Assembly (NCBI GenBank): GCA_043804035.1
Contig: JAZDJJ010000178.1
Coordinates: forward strand, 1 to 10,756
Source of the DNA: JAZDJJ01 sp043804035
GTDB taxonomy: Bacteria; Bacteroidota; Bacteroidia; Palsa-948
Direction of reading: 5' to 3'
DNA: 10,756 nt
The position numbers were made by a program, and so were the translations under genes. Position 1 is the first letter of the stretch. Every line of letters begins with the position of its first letter. Below the pieces are notes generated by a model. The model was not told where the DNA came from. It saw only the letters and a list, made by a program, of their open reading frames with translations, and ran no database searches. Of the stretch, positions 1 through 6,092 are shown piece after piece.

Positions 1-9
1 GTCTTTAGA

Positions 10-95
10 ATAATTGAACAACGAATAACGAACAACGATTTATGAATAATCAATAATCAATAATCAATTTTAAATAGAAAATAGCAGATAGAAAT
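10..95. repeat. Heptamer-phased tandem tract upstream of the PIN gene
   Basis: Eight 7-bp units run in phase over 10-65: one aataattg-like word, three aaYaacg words, one degenerate word, then three perfect aataatc copies at 45, 52 and 59. After a 9-bp break a second tract (75-95) has tagaaaa, tagcaga and tagaaat. No reading frame of interest crosses it. The tract lies just 5' of the PIN gene and belongs to a 7-bp-periodic repeat type seen in many spacers of this window. Function unknown. Confidence 0.75.
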
Positions 96-129
96 GTGTA
101 AATCCTATAAAAGTAGAATTCAGAAATTG

Positions 130-137
130 TAAATTTG
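130..137 (+). promoter_or_regulatory. Candidate Bacteroidota -7 box for the PIN operon
   Basis: TAAATTTG fits the TAnnTTTG -7 consensus known from Bacteroidota. It ends only 4 nt before the ATG at 142, so transcription would start at or just inside the start codon and give a leaderless or near-leaderless message. No convincing TTTG -33 box is visible at the expected distance, so this is a weak call. Confidence 0.3.
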
Positions 138-141
138 AACT

Positions 142-594
142 ATGAGAATTTATATTGACACTTCAGTATTTGGTGGATGTTTTGATTACGAATTTGAACA
201 TTGGTCAAATCGTCTCATAGAATATTTTAAGATAGGAAAATACAAAGCCGTTATTTCAGAAGTTTCTGAATTTGAATTAAAATTTGCACCAAAGCACGTC
301 AGAGAAATTTTGAATAACATTCCTTATAAAAATATTGAAATAGCAAAACTTACTGATGAAGCAAAACAATTATCAGGGTATTATCTCAAAGAAAAAATAG
401 TAACAAAAAAATCATTAGCAGATACTCAACATATTGCTGTTGCTACTGTTCAACAAGTAGATTTGTTAGTGAGTTGGAATTTTAAGCACATAGTTAATTA
501 TGATAAAATACGATTATATAATGCTGTGAACTTAAAATATGGTTATAAAGTTTTAGAAATCAGAAACCCAAGAGATTTAACCGATGAAAAATAA
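142..594 (+). CDS. PIN-domain ribonuclease, VapC-like toxin candidate
   Basis: This 150-residue protein has the PIN-fold layout. An N-terminal beta strand carries the first acidic residue (IYIDTSVFGG, Asp6). A central acidic helix start follows (SEVSEFEL, Glu40/43/45). Then comes a catalytic-type Asp94 in LADTQHIAVA, and a C-terminal LLVSWNFKHI strand-helix (109-117) typical of one PIN subgroup. PIN proteins of this kind are Mg-dependent RNases, often the toxin of type II toxin-antitoxin pairs. The next gene overlaps it by 11 bp and is a small charged protein that could be the antitoxin. If so, the order is toxin first, the reverse of the usual vapBC order. Length is normal for the family. 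The ATG at 142 is the natural start because it places the DTS motif at residues 6-8. The target RNA cannot be inferred. Confidence 0.85.
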   Translation: MRIYIDTSVFGGCFDYEFEHWSNRLIEYFKIGKYKAVISEVSEFELKFAPKHVREILNNIPYKNIEIAKLTDEAKQLSGYYLKEKIVTKKSLADTQHIAVATVQQVDLLVSWNFKHIVNYDKIRLYNAVNLKYGYKVLEIRNPRDLTDEK

Positions 595-769
595 AAGAAA
601 AAAAATTTTTGACGCTGTTCAAATGGTTCGTGAAATTCGGGACGCAATGTTCAAAAAAGCAACTGACCCGAATTTTAATAAAAAAGAATTTGACCGCATA
701 AAAGCAAAGTGGACAAAACTTTTGGAACAACAAGAGAAAAATTCAAATCCTCAAATTGAACTTGCATAA
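584..769 (+). CDS. Small charged protein, probable antitoxin partner of the PIN protein
   Basis: This 61-residue protein begins inside the end of the PIN gene (11-bp overlap, different frame), so the two are translationally coupled. It is highly charged and helical, with a core FDAVQMVREIRDAMFKKA (residues 9-26) followed by a Lys/Glu-rich helix that could form a coiled coil. The FDAV..(M/V)REIRD pattern recalls, from memory, short proteins encoded next to PIN toxins in several phyla; in those pairs it commonly precedes the toxin. No DNA-binding domain is recognisable. Antitoxin function is inferred from size, charge and overlap, not from a named family. Alternatively it is an uncharacterised accessory subunit. 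Confidence 0.7.
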   Translation: MKNKRKKIFDAVQMVREIRDAMFKKATDPNFNKKEFDRIKAKWTKLLEQQEKNSNPQIELA

Positions 770-770
770 A

Positions 771-860
771 TAGTCAATAGCAAATTGTATTCAATAATCA
801 ATAGTTCGGCTTGGTTCGGCTTGGTTCACCAACCGTCGCTCACTACAAGTAATCAATAAT
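771..860. repeat. Mosaic repeat copy A: heptamer tract plus 48-bp core
   Basis: Five in-phase heptamers (771-805) run into a 48-bp core at 799-846. The core begins CAATAGTTCGGCTT and ends CGCTCACTAC, with a divergent middle holding GGTTCGGCTT-type 10-bp repeats. It is followed by AAGTAAT-type sequence. A second copy with the same end motifs at the same 38-bp offset is at 7999-8046. The element fills most of the spacer between the PIN pair and the 2TM gene and is probably non-coding. Confidence 0.7.
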
Positions 861-991
861 AAATGATTAGAAAATGGCTGACCACCAAAAGTGACAAACA
901 AGTAATCAAAAAAGTGGAGCCCAGAAACCACTTAAAAAAACGGGGCGACACCGAAAAGCCAGACGAGTAGGAAAATAATAAAAAAATCACA

Positions 992-1282
992 ATGGACACG
1001 AACATTTCATTAAAGGATTACCAACAAGCGTACAGAAACATTTCTACAAGAAATGAAAAAAGAGGGTTCTTGTGTCACAGTATTATTTACATTGTAATCA
1101 ATGCTGGACTAATAACTCTTAATCTGTTGACATCTCAGTATTTATGGTTTTTTTGGCCATTATTGTGTTGGGGGTGCGGACTAACAATACACTACATCTT
1201 TGGAGTACTTCTCCTCAACCAAAGTCTTGAAAAGATGGAAGCACTTGCAGAAAAGCAAGCACGAGATGGACTAAAAAGTTAA
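992..1282 (+). CDS. 2TM domain membrane protein
   Basis: This 96-residue protein has an N-terminal amphipathic stretch with an arginine/lysine-rich turn (RNEKRGF, residues 20-26). Two hydrophobic segments follow at about 27-47 and 51-75, then a charged C-terminal helix (LEKMEALAEKQARDG). The pattern YxxA..(R)xxKRGF-x-H..IY..VN..L...NL.TS..LWF.WPL..WG.GL..H matches the 2TM family (PF13239 type), common in Bacteroidota as stand-alone proteins or fused to LytTR regulators. The protein should sit in the inner membrane with both ends on the same side. Its biochemical role is unknown. It is free-standing, with repeat spacers on both sides, and no promoter or ribosome-binding site is obvious. The ATG at 992 puts the conserved tyrosine-containing helix at the expected distance from TM1. 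Confidence 0.85.
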   Translation: MDTNISLKDYQQAYRNISTRNEKRGFLCHSIIYIVINAGLITLNLLTSQYLWFFWPLLCWGCGLTIHYIFGVLLLNQSLEKMEALAEKQARDGLKS

Positions 1283-1330
1283 AACTAAGCAAATTTTTTT
1301 TCAGACAGACAAATAGTATGCACGGTTGAC

Positions 1331-1379
1331 CTCGCTCGCTCGGATTTAGCGAAGCGTAATCCGAGTGTTCTTAAATATT
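1331..1379. repeat. 49-bp palindromic repeat, copy 1
   Basis: The core is an inverted repeat, CTCGGATT (1339-1346) and AATCCGAG (1358-1365), around a small GC-GAA-GC inner loop, followed by TGTTCTTAAATATT. It matches the copy at 1581-1629 with three differences over 49 bp. It lies ~50 bp after the 2TM stop codon and could act as a transcription terminator or REP-like element, although no clean U-tract follows. Confidence 0.8.
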
Positions 1380-1443
1380 CTTCCATAAATCCCTTTTGAC
1401 TTTGAGCCCGTTTATTTGGTTATGTGAAAAATAGAAAATGGTA

Positions 1444-1478
1444 TAGAAAAAAGAAATAAGTAATTAGAAAATAGAAAA
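1444..1478. repeat. Heptamer tract (tagaaaa words)
   Basis: Five 7-bp units are in phase: tagaaaa, aagaaat, aagtaat, tagaaaa, tagaaaa. The first and fourth identical words are exactly 21 bp apart. The same word occurs at 75-81. Non-coding, function unknown. Confidence 0.6.
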
Positions 1479-1580
1479 ATTCAGTTCTTGAAATGTCTGG
1501 ATAAATGTTTCCTTTCCATTCTCTTTTTTCGCATTACTACTTTCCATACTATTTTCCATTTTCTCCTAACGAATAAAAAC

Positions 1581-1629
1581 CCCGCTCTCTCGGATTTAGC
1601 AAAGCGTAATCCGAGTGTTCTTAAATATT
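1581..1629. repeat. 49-bp palindromic repeat, copy 2
   Basis: This is a second copy of the 1331-1379 element, exactly 250 bp downstream in the same orientation, with differences at three positions (including G to A in the inner loop at 1601). The 8-bp outer stem (1589-1596 with 1608-1615) is perfect. It lies about 130 bp beyond the 3' end of the minus-strand glycosyltransferase gene. Confidence 0.8.
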
Positions 1630-1758
1630 ATATCTCATCTAATATACCGAACAGAAATAGATTTTCGGATTTTCGCAAACTTTCCTTCCTGCATATTTCC
1701 CAAAAAATTAAATCCTTTTGAGTATATCAATCTTATGCAGGGTTAAATTCCTCTATCC

Positions 1759-3021
1759 TCAAATGAACAATTGTTCAACTTTTTTTGTTAAATTTTCGAG
1801 AGAAAACGAACTGCTATCAAAAGTATTATTGTAATTTAAATTTTCTTTCTCTATCAAATCAAACAATCGCTCCATATCTTGTTCAAACGAAGTAGGTTTT
1901 ATACCTAATCCTAACTGATTGGTTTCTAAAAATTGTGTAACTGCACCATCGTTGGAAAAATGAATGATGGGTTTTTGATAGGCAAGGTATTCATAAAATT
2001 TAGTGTTGAAAGCAAATGCAAAATCATTTACAGTGAACATAAGAAAAAAGTCAGCACGATTATATTTTTTATTCAAGTCCTTACGCGAAATAAATCCATT
2101 GAAAGAAACGGATTTAATATTGTTGTCTTTCAAAAGAGAATAGTAAGAAGGATAAATTTCACCATAAAATTCAAAACCGTATTTGTCAGAAAATTTTTTT
2201 TCTTGTTGTTCTTTTCTTTGAATAAATTTTACAAACGGAACAAGCAAATATTCTAAATTGCCATAGAGATTCCCTGCACTTATCAATATTTTTTTTTCGT
2301 TTTTTCTATTGTTTGTAAAACGTACTATATCATCATTATCGTATCCGTTGCAGATAGTAATACATTTTTCTTTATTGGAATTTAATTTTTCTTTTGCCCA
2401 AGTGGTCATCTGTTCGGATGTAGAAATTATATAATTTGATTTTTGCAACACTTCGCGTTCTATCTTCTTTTCATAATTTAATCTGCATGAAGATAAATTT
2501 TCAAATCCCTGAAATGTGGTATTATCTGTCCATGGATCTCTGTAGTCCACAATTAAATTCAAATTTTTATTGAATGTTAATAATGACAAAGCATGATGTG
2601 CCAATCTAAAAGGTGGAATGGTTACGATTACATTGTTTATTTTATACTCAGATATAATTGCTTGGGCTTTTCGGAGAAAAGGTTTTTTCCAGAAAAGAGA
2701 TCTGTCATAGATAACTCCTTTAGAAAATAATTTAAAAAATAATGTCCAAAACCGAAATGCAATTCTATTAAAAATGGATTTTGAATAGTTGGTAAAGGAA
2801 AATATTTTTGGATAAAAGACATCTATCGGATAAATTTTTATTCGTTCATTTTGAACATCATCTATCCATTGAGAAGTTGCCTTGCCCGGATTTTTCGCAC
2901 ATATTACATGAATTTCATATCCTTTTTTGGTAAGATATTTTGCGAATTTCACCCAGCGTCTGCTGCCAATACCGGGGTAAGGAGGAAAAACGTATGAAAT
3001 AATTAAGATGGATTTATTCAT
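1759..3021 (-). CDS. GT4-type glycosyltransferase of surface polysaccharide synthesis
   Basis: This 420-residue protein has the GT-B two-Rossmann layout. The N-terminal domain starts ILIISYVFPPYPGIGSRRWV (5-24) with the acceptor-side glycine loop, and carries DYRDPWTD at 159-166. The C-terminal nucleotide-sugar domain has an ICNGYD turn (223-228), ILISAGNLYGN (245-255), and the donor-site helix FNTKFYEYLAYQKPI (338-352). Only the second glutamate of the usual EX7E donor motif is visible (Glu344); the first position is hydrophobic, which suggests a divergent subfamily. The start codon overlaps the stop of hisF2 as ATGA, a classic coupled junction. The enzyme should act in the cytosol or at the inner membrane, adding a sugar to an O-antigen or capsule repeat unit. 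Donor and linkage cannot be read from the sequence. Being last in the operon, it probably uses a sugar made or modified through hisF2. Confidence 0.88.
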   Translation of the reverse strand: MNKSILIISYVFPPYPGIGSRRWVKFAKYLTKKGYEIHVICAKNPGKATSQWIDDVQNERIKIYPIDVFYPKIFSFTNYSKSIFNRIAFRFWTLFFKLFSKGVIYDRSLFWKKPFLRKAQAIISEYKINNVIVTIPPFRLAHHALSLLTFNKNLNLIVDYRDPWTDNTTFQGFENLSSCRLNYEKKIEREVLQKSNYIISTSEQMTTWAKEKLNSNKEKCITICNGYDNDDIVRFTNNRKNEKKILISAGNLYGNLEYLLVPFVKFIQRKEQQEKKFSDKYGFEFYGEIYPSYYSLLKDNNIKSVSFNGFISRKDLNKKYNRADFFLMFTVNDFAFAFNTKFYEYLAYQKPIIHFSNDGAVTQFLETNQLGLGIKPTSFEQDMERLFDLIEKENLNYNNTFDSSSFSLENLTKKVEQLFI

Positions 3022-3788
3022 TGATTTACTGAATACAATTTTTCTGATAAGATATTTTGTGATGGAAAATTAATGAGTATGCCTCGCAATTTTCCTTTAA
3101 ATACAAACATACTACCGGCAGCAACAGCAGAAGCACCATATTTTACAGCAGTAACAAAGTCATCTGCATCTTTAGCGCCACCACAGGCAATAATAGGAAT
3201 ATTTACAACTTGAGAAACTTTTTGAATGAGTTCCCAATCATATCCTGTAAATGTTCCTTCTCTGCCGATGGAGGTCAACAAAATTTCTCCCGCTCCTCTG
3301 TCTTCCATTTCTTTTGCAAATGCAACTGCTTCTTTTTTAGTATTTGTTTTACCACGATTGATAAACACATAATATTTGTCAAAATTTTTTTTCTTAACAT
3401 CTATAGATATCACAACACTTTGACTGCCAAAAAGTTTTGACGCCTGACTAATCAATTGAGGATTTTTTACCGCTGAGGTATTTAAAGAGATCTTTTCAAT
3501 TCCAATAAAAAAAAGTTTTTTTATCTCTTCAATTGTTGTAATTCCACCACCGTAACATAACGGCATAAAACATTCACCTGCTATGTCAGCAATTTTTGCG
3601 AAATCCGGCCCTCTGCTTTGAATAGTTGCATCTATATCTAAAATGATGATTTCATCTATTTCTTTTTCGTTAAAAATTTTTACTGCGTTGATAGGGTCGC
3701 CAATATATACTTCATTTTTAAAGCAACGAGTTTTTACTAAACCGTTGTCTTTAAGTAATAGTGTTGGAATAACTCTTATTCTTCGCAT
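3018..3788 (-). CDS. hisF2: AglZ/HisF2-family acetamidino modification protein (WbuZ-like)
   Basis: This 256-residue TIM barrel is closely related to the cyclase subunit HisF. It starts RVIPTLLLKDNGLVKT (5-20), with YGGGI (79-83), ISID130, LLTSIGREGT (170-179) and IIACGGA (199-205). True HisF has a catalytic Asp at position 11; here it is leucine, while Asp130 is kept. The LLLK and YIGDPINAVKIFNEKE signatures fit the HisF2/WbuZ branch. Those proteins take ammonia from a HisH2 glutaminase and, with a WbpG/PseA-like enzyme, turn an N-acetyl group of a surface sugar into an acetamidino group. No hisH2 or wbpG homologue is in the window, so the partners must be elsewhere or lost. It starts 9 bp after dapD and overlaps the glycosyltransferase by 4 bp. 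No other his gene is near, which argues against a histidine role. Confidence 0.85.
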   Translation of the reverse strand: MRRIRVIPTLLLKDNGLVKTRCFKNEVYIGDPINAVKIFNEKEIDEIIILDIDATIQSRGPDFAKIADIAGECFMPLCYGGGITTIEEIKKLFFIGIEKISLNTSAVKNPQLISQASKLFGSQSVVISIDVKKKNFDKYYVFINRGKTNTKKEAVAFAKEMEDRGAGEILLTSIGREGTFTGYDWELIQKVSQVVNIPIIACGGAKDADDFVTAVKYGASAVAAGSMFVFKGKLRGILINFPSQNILSEKLYSVNQ

Positions 3789-3797
3789 GTTTTTTTG

Positions 3798-4601
3798 CTA
3801 TACTTTTGATATTTCCCTCAACGAATCATTCAATGAAGTTTTTAAATCTGTGCTTGCTTTTCGTTTGCCGATAATAAACGCACATTGAACATTAAATTTT
3901 CCTGCAGGAAATTTTTTCGTATAAGTTCCCGGAATAACAACCGAACGAGAAGGAACAAATCCTTTGTACTCTTTCGGCTTGCTGCCTGTAACATCAATTA
4001 TTTTTGTGGACATAGTAAGAACAACATTTGCTCCGAGCACTGCTTCTTTTTCCACACGCACTCCTTCAACAATAATACATCTTGAACCGATGAAACATCC
4101 GTCTTCAATAATTACAGGTGATGCTTGTATGGGTTCTAATACTCCGCCGATTCCAACTCCTCCGCTCAGATGAACATTTTTTCCGATTTGCGCACAGGAG
4201 CCAACAGTTGCCCATGTATCAACTAATGTTCCGCTGTCAATGTATGCACCAATATTTGTGTACGAAGGCATCAGAATAACTCCTGGAGAAATATAAGCAC
4301 CATATCTTGCAACAGCATGCGGAACCACACGCACACCAAGAGCGGCATAATTTTTTTTTAATTTTATTTTATCATAAAACTCAAACGGACCAACTTCGGC
4401 AACTTCCATCTGCTGAATATGAAAATAAAGAATCACTGCTTTCTTCATCCACTCGTTTACCTGCCAGCTATTAGATATTGGTTCAGCAATACGAATTTTT
4501 CCTTTATCAAGCAGTTCTATCGCGTCACGAATTGTCTTTTGTGTTTTTGCATCTTTCAGGAGTTCTTTGTTACTCCATGCAGATTCAATAATTTTTTTCA
4601 T
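3798..4601 (-). CDS. dapD: 2,3,4,5-tetrahydropyridine-2,6-dicarboxylate N-succinyltransferase
   Basis: This 267-residue protein transfers succinyl from succinyl-CoA to tetrahydrodipicolinate, a committed step of the succinylase route to meso-diaminopimelate and lysine. The N-terminal helical domain (1-90, including NSWQVNEWMKKAVILYF at 44-60) is followed by a left-handed parallel beta-helix of hexapeptide repeats from about 95 to 195. Family signatures are YIDSGTLVDTWATVGSCAQI (120-139), HLSGGVGIGGVLEP (144-157) and EGVRVEKEAVLGANVVL (179-195). The C-terminal CoA-site region includes YKGFVPSRSVVIPGT (212-226). Length and motifs are typical, with nothing missing. It is the first gene of the minus-strand operon, 9 bp before hisF2. 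The upstream region is a repeat-filled divergent spacer shared with ruvX. The ATG is the family start. The protein works as a cytosolic trimer (family knowledge). Confidence 0.97.
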   Translation of the reverse strand: MKKIIESAWSNKELLKDAKTQKTIRDAIELLDKGKIRIAEPISNSWQVNEWMKKAVILYFHIQQMEVAEVGPFEFYDKIKLKKNYAALGVRVVPHAVARYGAYISPGVILMPSYTNIGAYIDSGTLVDTWATVGSCAQIGKNVHLSGGVGIGGVLEPIQASPVIIEDGCFIGSRCIIVEGVRVEKEAVLGANVVLTMSTKIIDVTGSKPKEYKGFVPSRSVVIPGTYTKKFPAGKFNVQCAFIIGKRKASTDLKTSLNDSLREISKV

Positions 4602-4648
4602 TTGAAAATTATTTTAGGTTCAGTTTATAATTACTCAAGTTGTTCTTC

Positions 4649-4673
4649 CTCGCAAAGACGCAGAGACGCAAAG
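4649..4673. repeat. 25-bp dispersed repeat, copy 1
   Basis: The 25 bp starting CTCGCAAAGACGCAGAGACG recur without change at 4761-4785, and a 10-bp piece (ACGCAGAGAC) recurs at 4810-4819. Internally the unit is built on GACGCA/GACGCAAAG echoes. From memory, sequences of this kind are scattered through spacers of many environmental bacteria. Function unknown. Confidence 0.85.
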
Positions 4674-4683
4674 ATACAGAGCA

Positions 4684-4718
4684 AGAGATTAAAGTTTAAG
4701 ATTTCAAGTTTATCATTT
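4684..4718. repeat. Heptamer tract (aaagttt words)
   Basis: Five in-phase 7-bp words follow a shared purine-purine-then-TT pattern: agagatt, aaagttt, aagattt, caagttt, atcattt. It lies between the two copies of the 25-bp repeat. The aaagttt word is also tandem at 7669-7682. Confidence 0.5.
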
Positions 4719-4760
4719 AATCACATAAATCATAGTTCAGACAATTTGTAATTTTTATTT

Positions 4761-4785
4761 CTCGCAAAGACGCAGAGACGCAAAG
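4761..4785. repeat. 25-bp dispersed repeat, copy 2
   Basis: Exact copy of 4649-4673, in the same orientation, 112 bp away. Confidence 0.85.
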
Positions 4786-4852
4786 TTTTATAAATCATTA
4801 ACTGATGTTACGCAGAGACATATTTTGCTTATTATTATTATTTTTAATTACT

Positions 4853-4882
4853 CGTCATTGCGAGGGTTGCCCGAAGCAATCT
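4853..4882. repeat. Single arm of a CGTCATTGCGAG inverted-repeat element
   Basis: This 30-bp segment runs CGTCATTGCGAGGGTTGC then CCGAAGCAATCT. It is the reverse complement of the right arm of the full element at 9225-9364 (9332-9364) apart from a 3-bp deletion. The partner arm is absent, so this is a solo or truncated copy. Confidence 0.8.
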
Positions 4883-4950
4883 TACCAATCCATAACTTCT
4901 TCATATAAATCTACGAACCACCCTCGGTTCATATTTATTTTTCAATATTA

Positions 4951-4977
4951 TTTGACAAATATATACGATTAACTTTG
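4951..4977 (+). promoter_or_regulatory. Candidate ruvX promoter
   Basis: TTTG (4951-4954) and TAACTTTG (4970-4977) match the Bacteroidota -33 TTTG and -7 TAnnTTTG boxes, with a spacer of 15 nt that is slightly short. The -7 box ends 7 nt before the ruvX ATG, so the message would start at or next to the start codon. A sigma-70-like TTGACA overlaps the -33 box, but no well-spaced TATAAT follows. Confidence 0.5.
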
Positions 4978-4984
4978 TATAACT

Positions 4985-5407
4985 ATGGCAAGAATAATGG
5001 CGATTGATTTTGGTACGAAGAGAATTGGAATTGCTGTTACCGATCCATTGAAAATTATTGCGAGCGGACTTACAACAGTTTGTTCAAAGGATGTGATAAC
5101 TTTTTTGGAAGAATATTTCAGAAAAGAAAATGTGGAATGTATAGTAGTTGGAGATCCAAATTCTAATAGAAGAGAAAGTATTATTTCAAAACTTGCTGAT
5201 GATTTTTGTAATACTCTTAAAAAAAAATTCCCTTCCATGAAGATTGACAGAATGGATGAATATTCTACTTCAAAAATAGCACATAGCACTATGCTTCAAA
5301 TTGGAATAAAAAAAATGGCAAGAAGAAACAAAGAGTTAGTTGATAAAATCAGCGCGACAATTATTCTTCAGTCGTATCTTGAATTTATCAATCCTAAAAA
5401 AATGTAG
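4985..5407 (+). CDS. ruvX: RuvX/YqgF-family resolvase-like nuclease (pre-16S rRNA processing)
   Basis: This 140-residue protein has an RNase H-like fold. It begins MAIDFGTKRIGIAVTDP (5-21) with the first catalytic Asp8, then VECIVVGDPNS (50-60), KIDRMDEYSTSKIA (86-99) supplying Asp91/Glu92, and KKMARRNKELVDKISATIIL (109-128) with Asp120. The usual DER triplet reads DEY here, a mild variation. The family includes E. coli YqgF, needed for 16S rRNA 5' maturation and proposed as a Holliday junction resolvase. Length is standard. It leads the plus-strand set ruvX-def-TPR lipoprotein, an order I recall from other Bacteroidota. A candidate promoter sits directly upstream. The start is fixed by the short distance to the DFGTK motif. 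Confidence 0.93.
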   Translation: MARIMAIDFGTKRIGIAVTDPLKIIASGLTTVCSKDVITFLEEYFRKENVECIVVGDPNSNRRESIISKLADDFCNTLKKKFPSMKIDRMDEYSTSKIAHSTMLQIGIKKMARRNKELVDKISATIILQSYLEFINPKKM

Positions 5408-5517
5408 CAAACTAATTTTTATTTTTACTACAAATATAAAAACAGTAAAAAGATAAAATTACTACTAATGAAAAAAACAATTTTCATTTTGCCATCAACC
5501 ATCAGACATTAATTATT

Positions 5518-6084
5518 GTGATACTTCCAATTATATCATATAGCGATTCTATCCTCAGAAAAAGATGTATTATAATTGATAAAAATTATTTCGGACTGGA
5601 ACAGTTGATAGCGGATATGTTTGAAACTTTGCGATATGCAAAAGGAATAGGTCTTGCGGCTCCGCAAATTGGAAAAGCAATCCGATTGTTTATTGTAGAT
5701 GGAAATCAGTTGACAGAAGATGGCGAATATCCGGAAATGAAAAATTTTAAAAAAATTCTTATCAACGCAGAAATAATTAATGAGTCGGGCGATGAATGGA
5801 TATTCAACGAGGGGTGCCTGAGCATTCCTAAAATACGGGAAGATGTAAAACGAAATTCAAATATCATAATGAAATATCAGGATAAGAATTTTGTTAATCG
5901 CGAAGAAGCTTTTTCGGGAATGGCTGCACGAATTATTCAACATGAATATGATCACACCAAAGGGAAATTATTTATTGACCGTATTAAACCATTAAGAAGA
6001 CGATTATTGAAAAGCAAACTTAATGATATTTCAAAAGGTAATGTGGAAGTAGAATACAAAATGAAATTCCCTAATAAAAAATAA
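5518..6084 (+). CDS. def: Peptide deformylase
   Basis: This 188-residue metalloenzyme removes the formyl group from the N-terminal Met of nascent proteins. All three family motifs are intact: GIGLAAPQ (43-50), EGCLS (98-102, metal ligand Cys100) and QHEYDH (141-146, ligands His142 and His146, catalytic Glu143). The start is GTG at 5518. It gives the normal N-terminus (MILPIISYSDSILRK, matching the P-I..Y.D..L pattern) and no in-frame ATG lies near enough to replace it. The gene is 110 bp after ruvX and 8 bp before the TPR lipoprotein, so it probably shares a transcript at least with the latter. The tail after residue 150 is basic. The 110-bp gap has only a 14-codon frame at 5469 that I do not call. 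Confidence 0.96.
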   Translation: MILPIISYSDSILRKRCIIIDKNYFGLEQLIADMFETLRYAKGIGLAAPQIGKAIRLFIVDGNQLTEDGEYPEMKNFKKILINAEIINESGDEWIFNEGCLSIPKIREDVKRNSNIIMKYQDKNFVNREEAFSGMAARIIQHEYDHTKGKLFIDRIKPLRRRLLKSKLNDISKGNVEVEYKMKFPNKK

Positions 6085-6092
6085 TTACCATT

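Larger units (their letters stand above)
1283..1758. other. Gene-free spacer between the 2TM gene and the glycosyltransferase operon
   Basis: This 476-bp stretch holds no credible coding sequence. It contains two copies of a 49-bp hairpin repeat (1331-1379 and 1581-1629) and a heptamer tract at 1444-1478 (tagaaaa words). Between the repeats an A/G-rich arm (about 1428-1450) is loosely complementary to a T/C-rich arm (about 1540-1566), so the inter-repeat DNA is itself roughly palindromic. The 77-codon open frame at 1488-1721 has no protein-like character and runs through the second hairpin. Confidence 0.7.
4602..4984. other. Divergent intergenic region between dapD and ruvX
   Basis: This 383-bp spacer has no coding sequence. 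From left to right it holds a CGCAAAGACGCAGAGACG-type repeat (4649-4673), a heptamer tract (4684-4718), a second exact copy of the first repeat (4761-4785), a fragment of it (4810-4819), one arm of the CGTCATTGCGAG element (4853-4882), a small hairpin GAACC-N6-GGTTC (4915-4930), and the presumed ruvX promoter. The dapD promoter must lie at its left end, where the minus strand reads TAATTTTC just before the ATG, one base off the -7 consensus. Confidence 0.75.

Noticed and set aside
1488..1721. 77-codon ORF in the 2TM-GT spacer
   Set aside because: It crosses the second 49-bp hairpin repeat and has a low-complexity composition. No start signal or motif.
3018..3788. True HisF (imidazole glycerol phosphate synthase cyclase subunit)
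   Set aside because: Catalytic Asp11 is Leu, the N-terminal LLLK/GDPINAV signatures fit the HisF2/WbuZ branch, and no his genes are adjacent while a glycosyltransferase is.
5469..5513. 14-codon frame MKKTIFILPSTIRH between ruvX and def
   Set aside because: Too short, with no supporting context. It probably reflects random AT-rich sequence.
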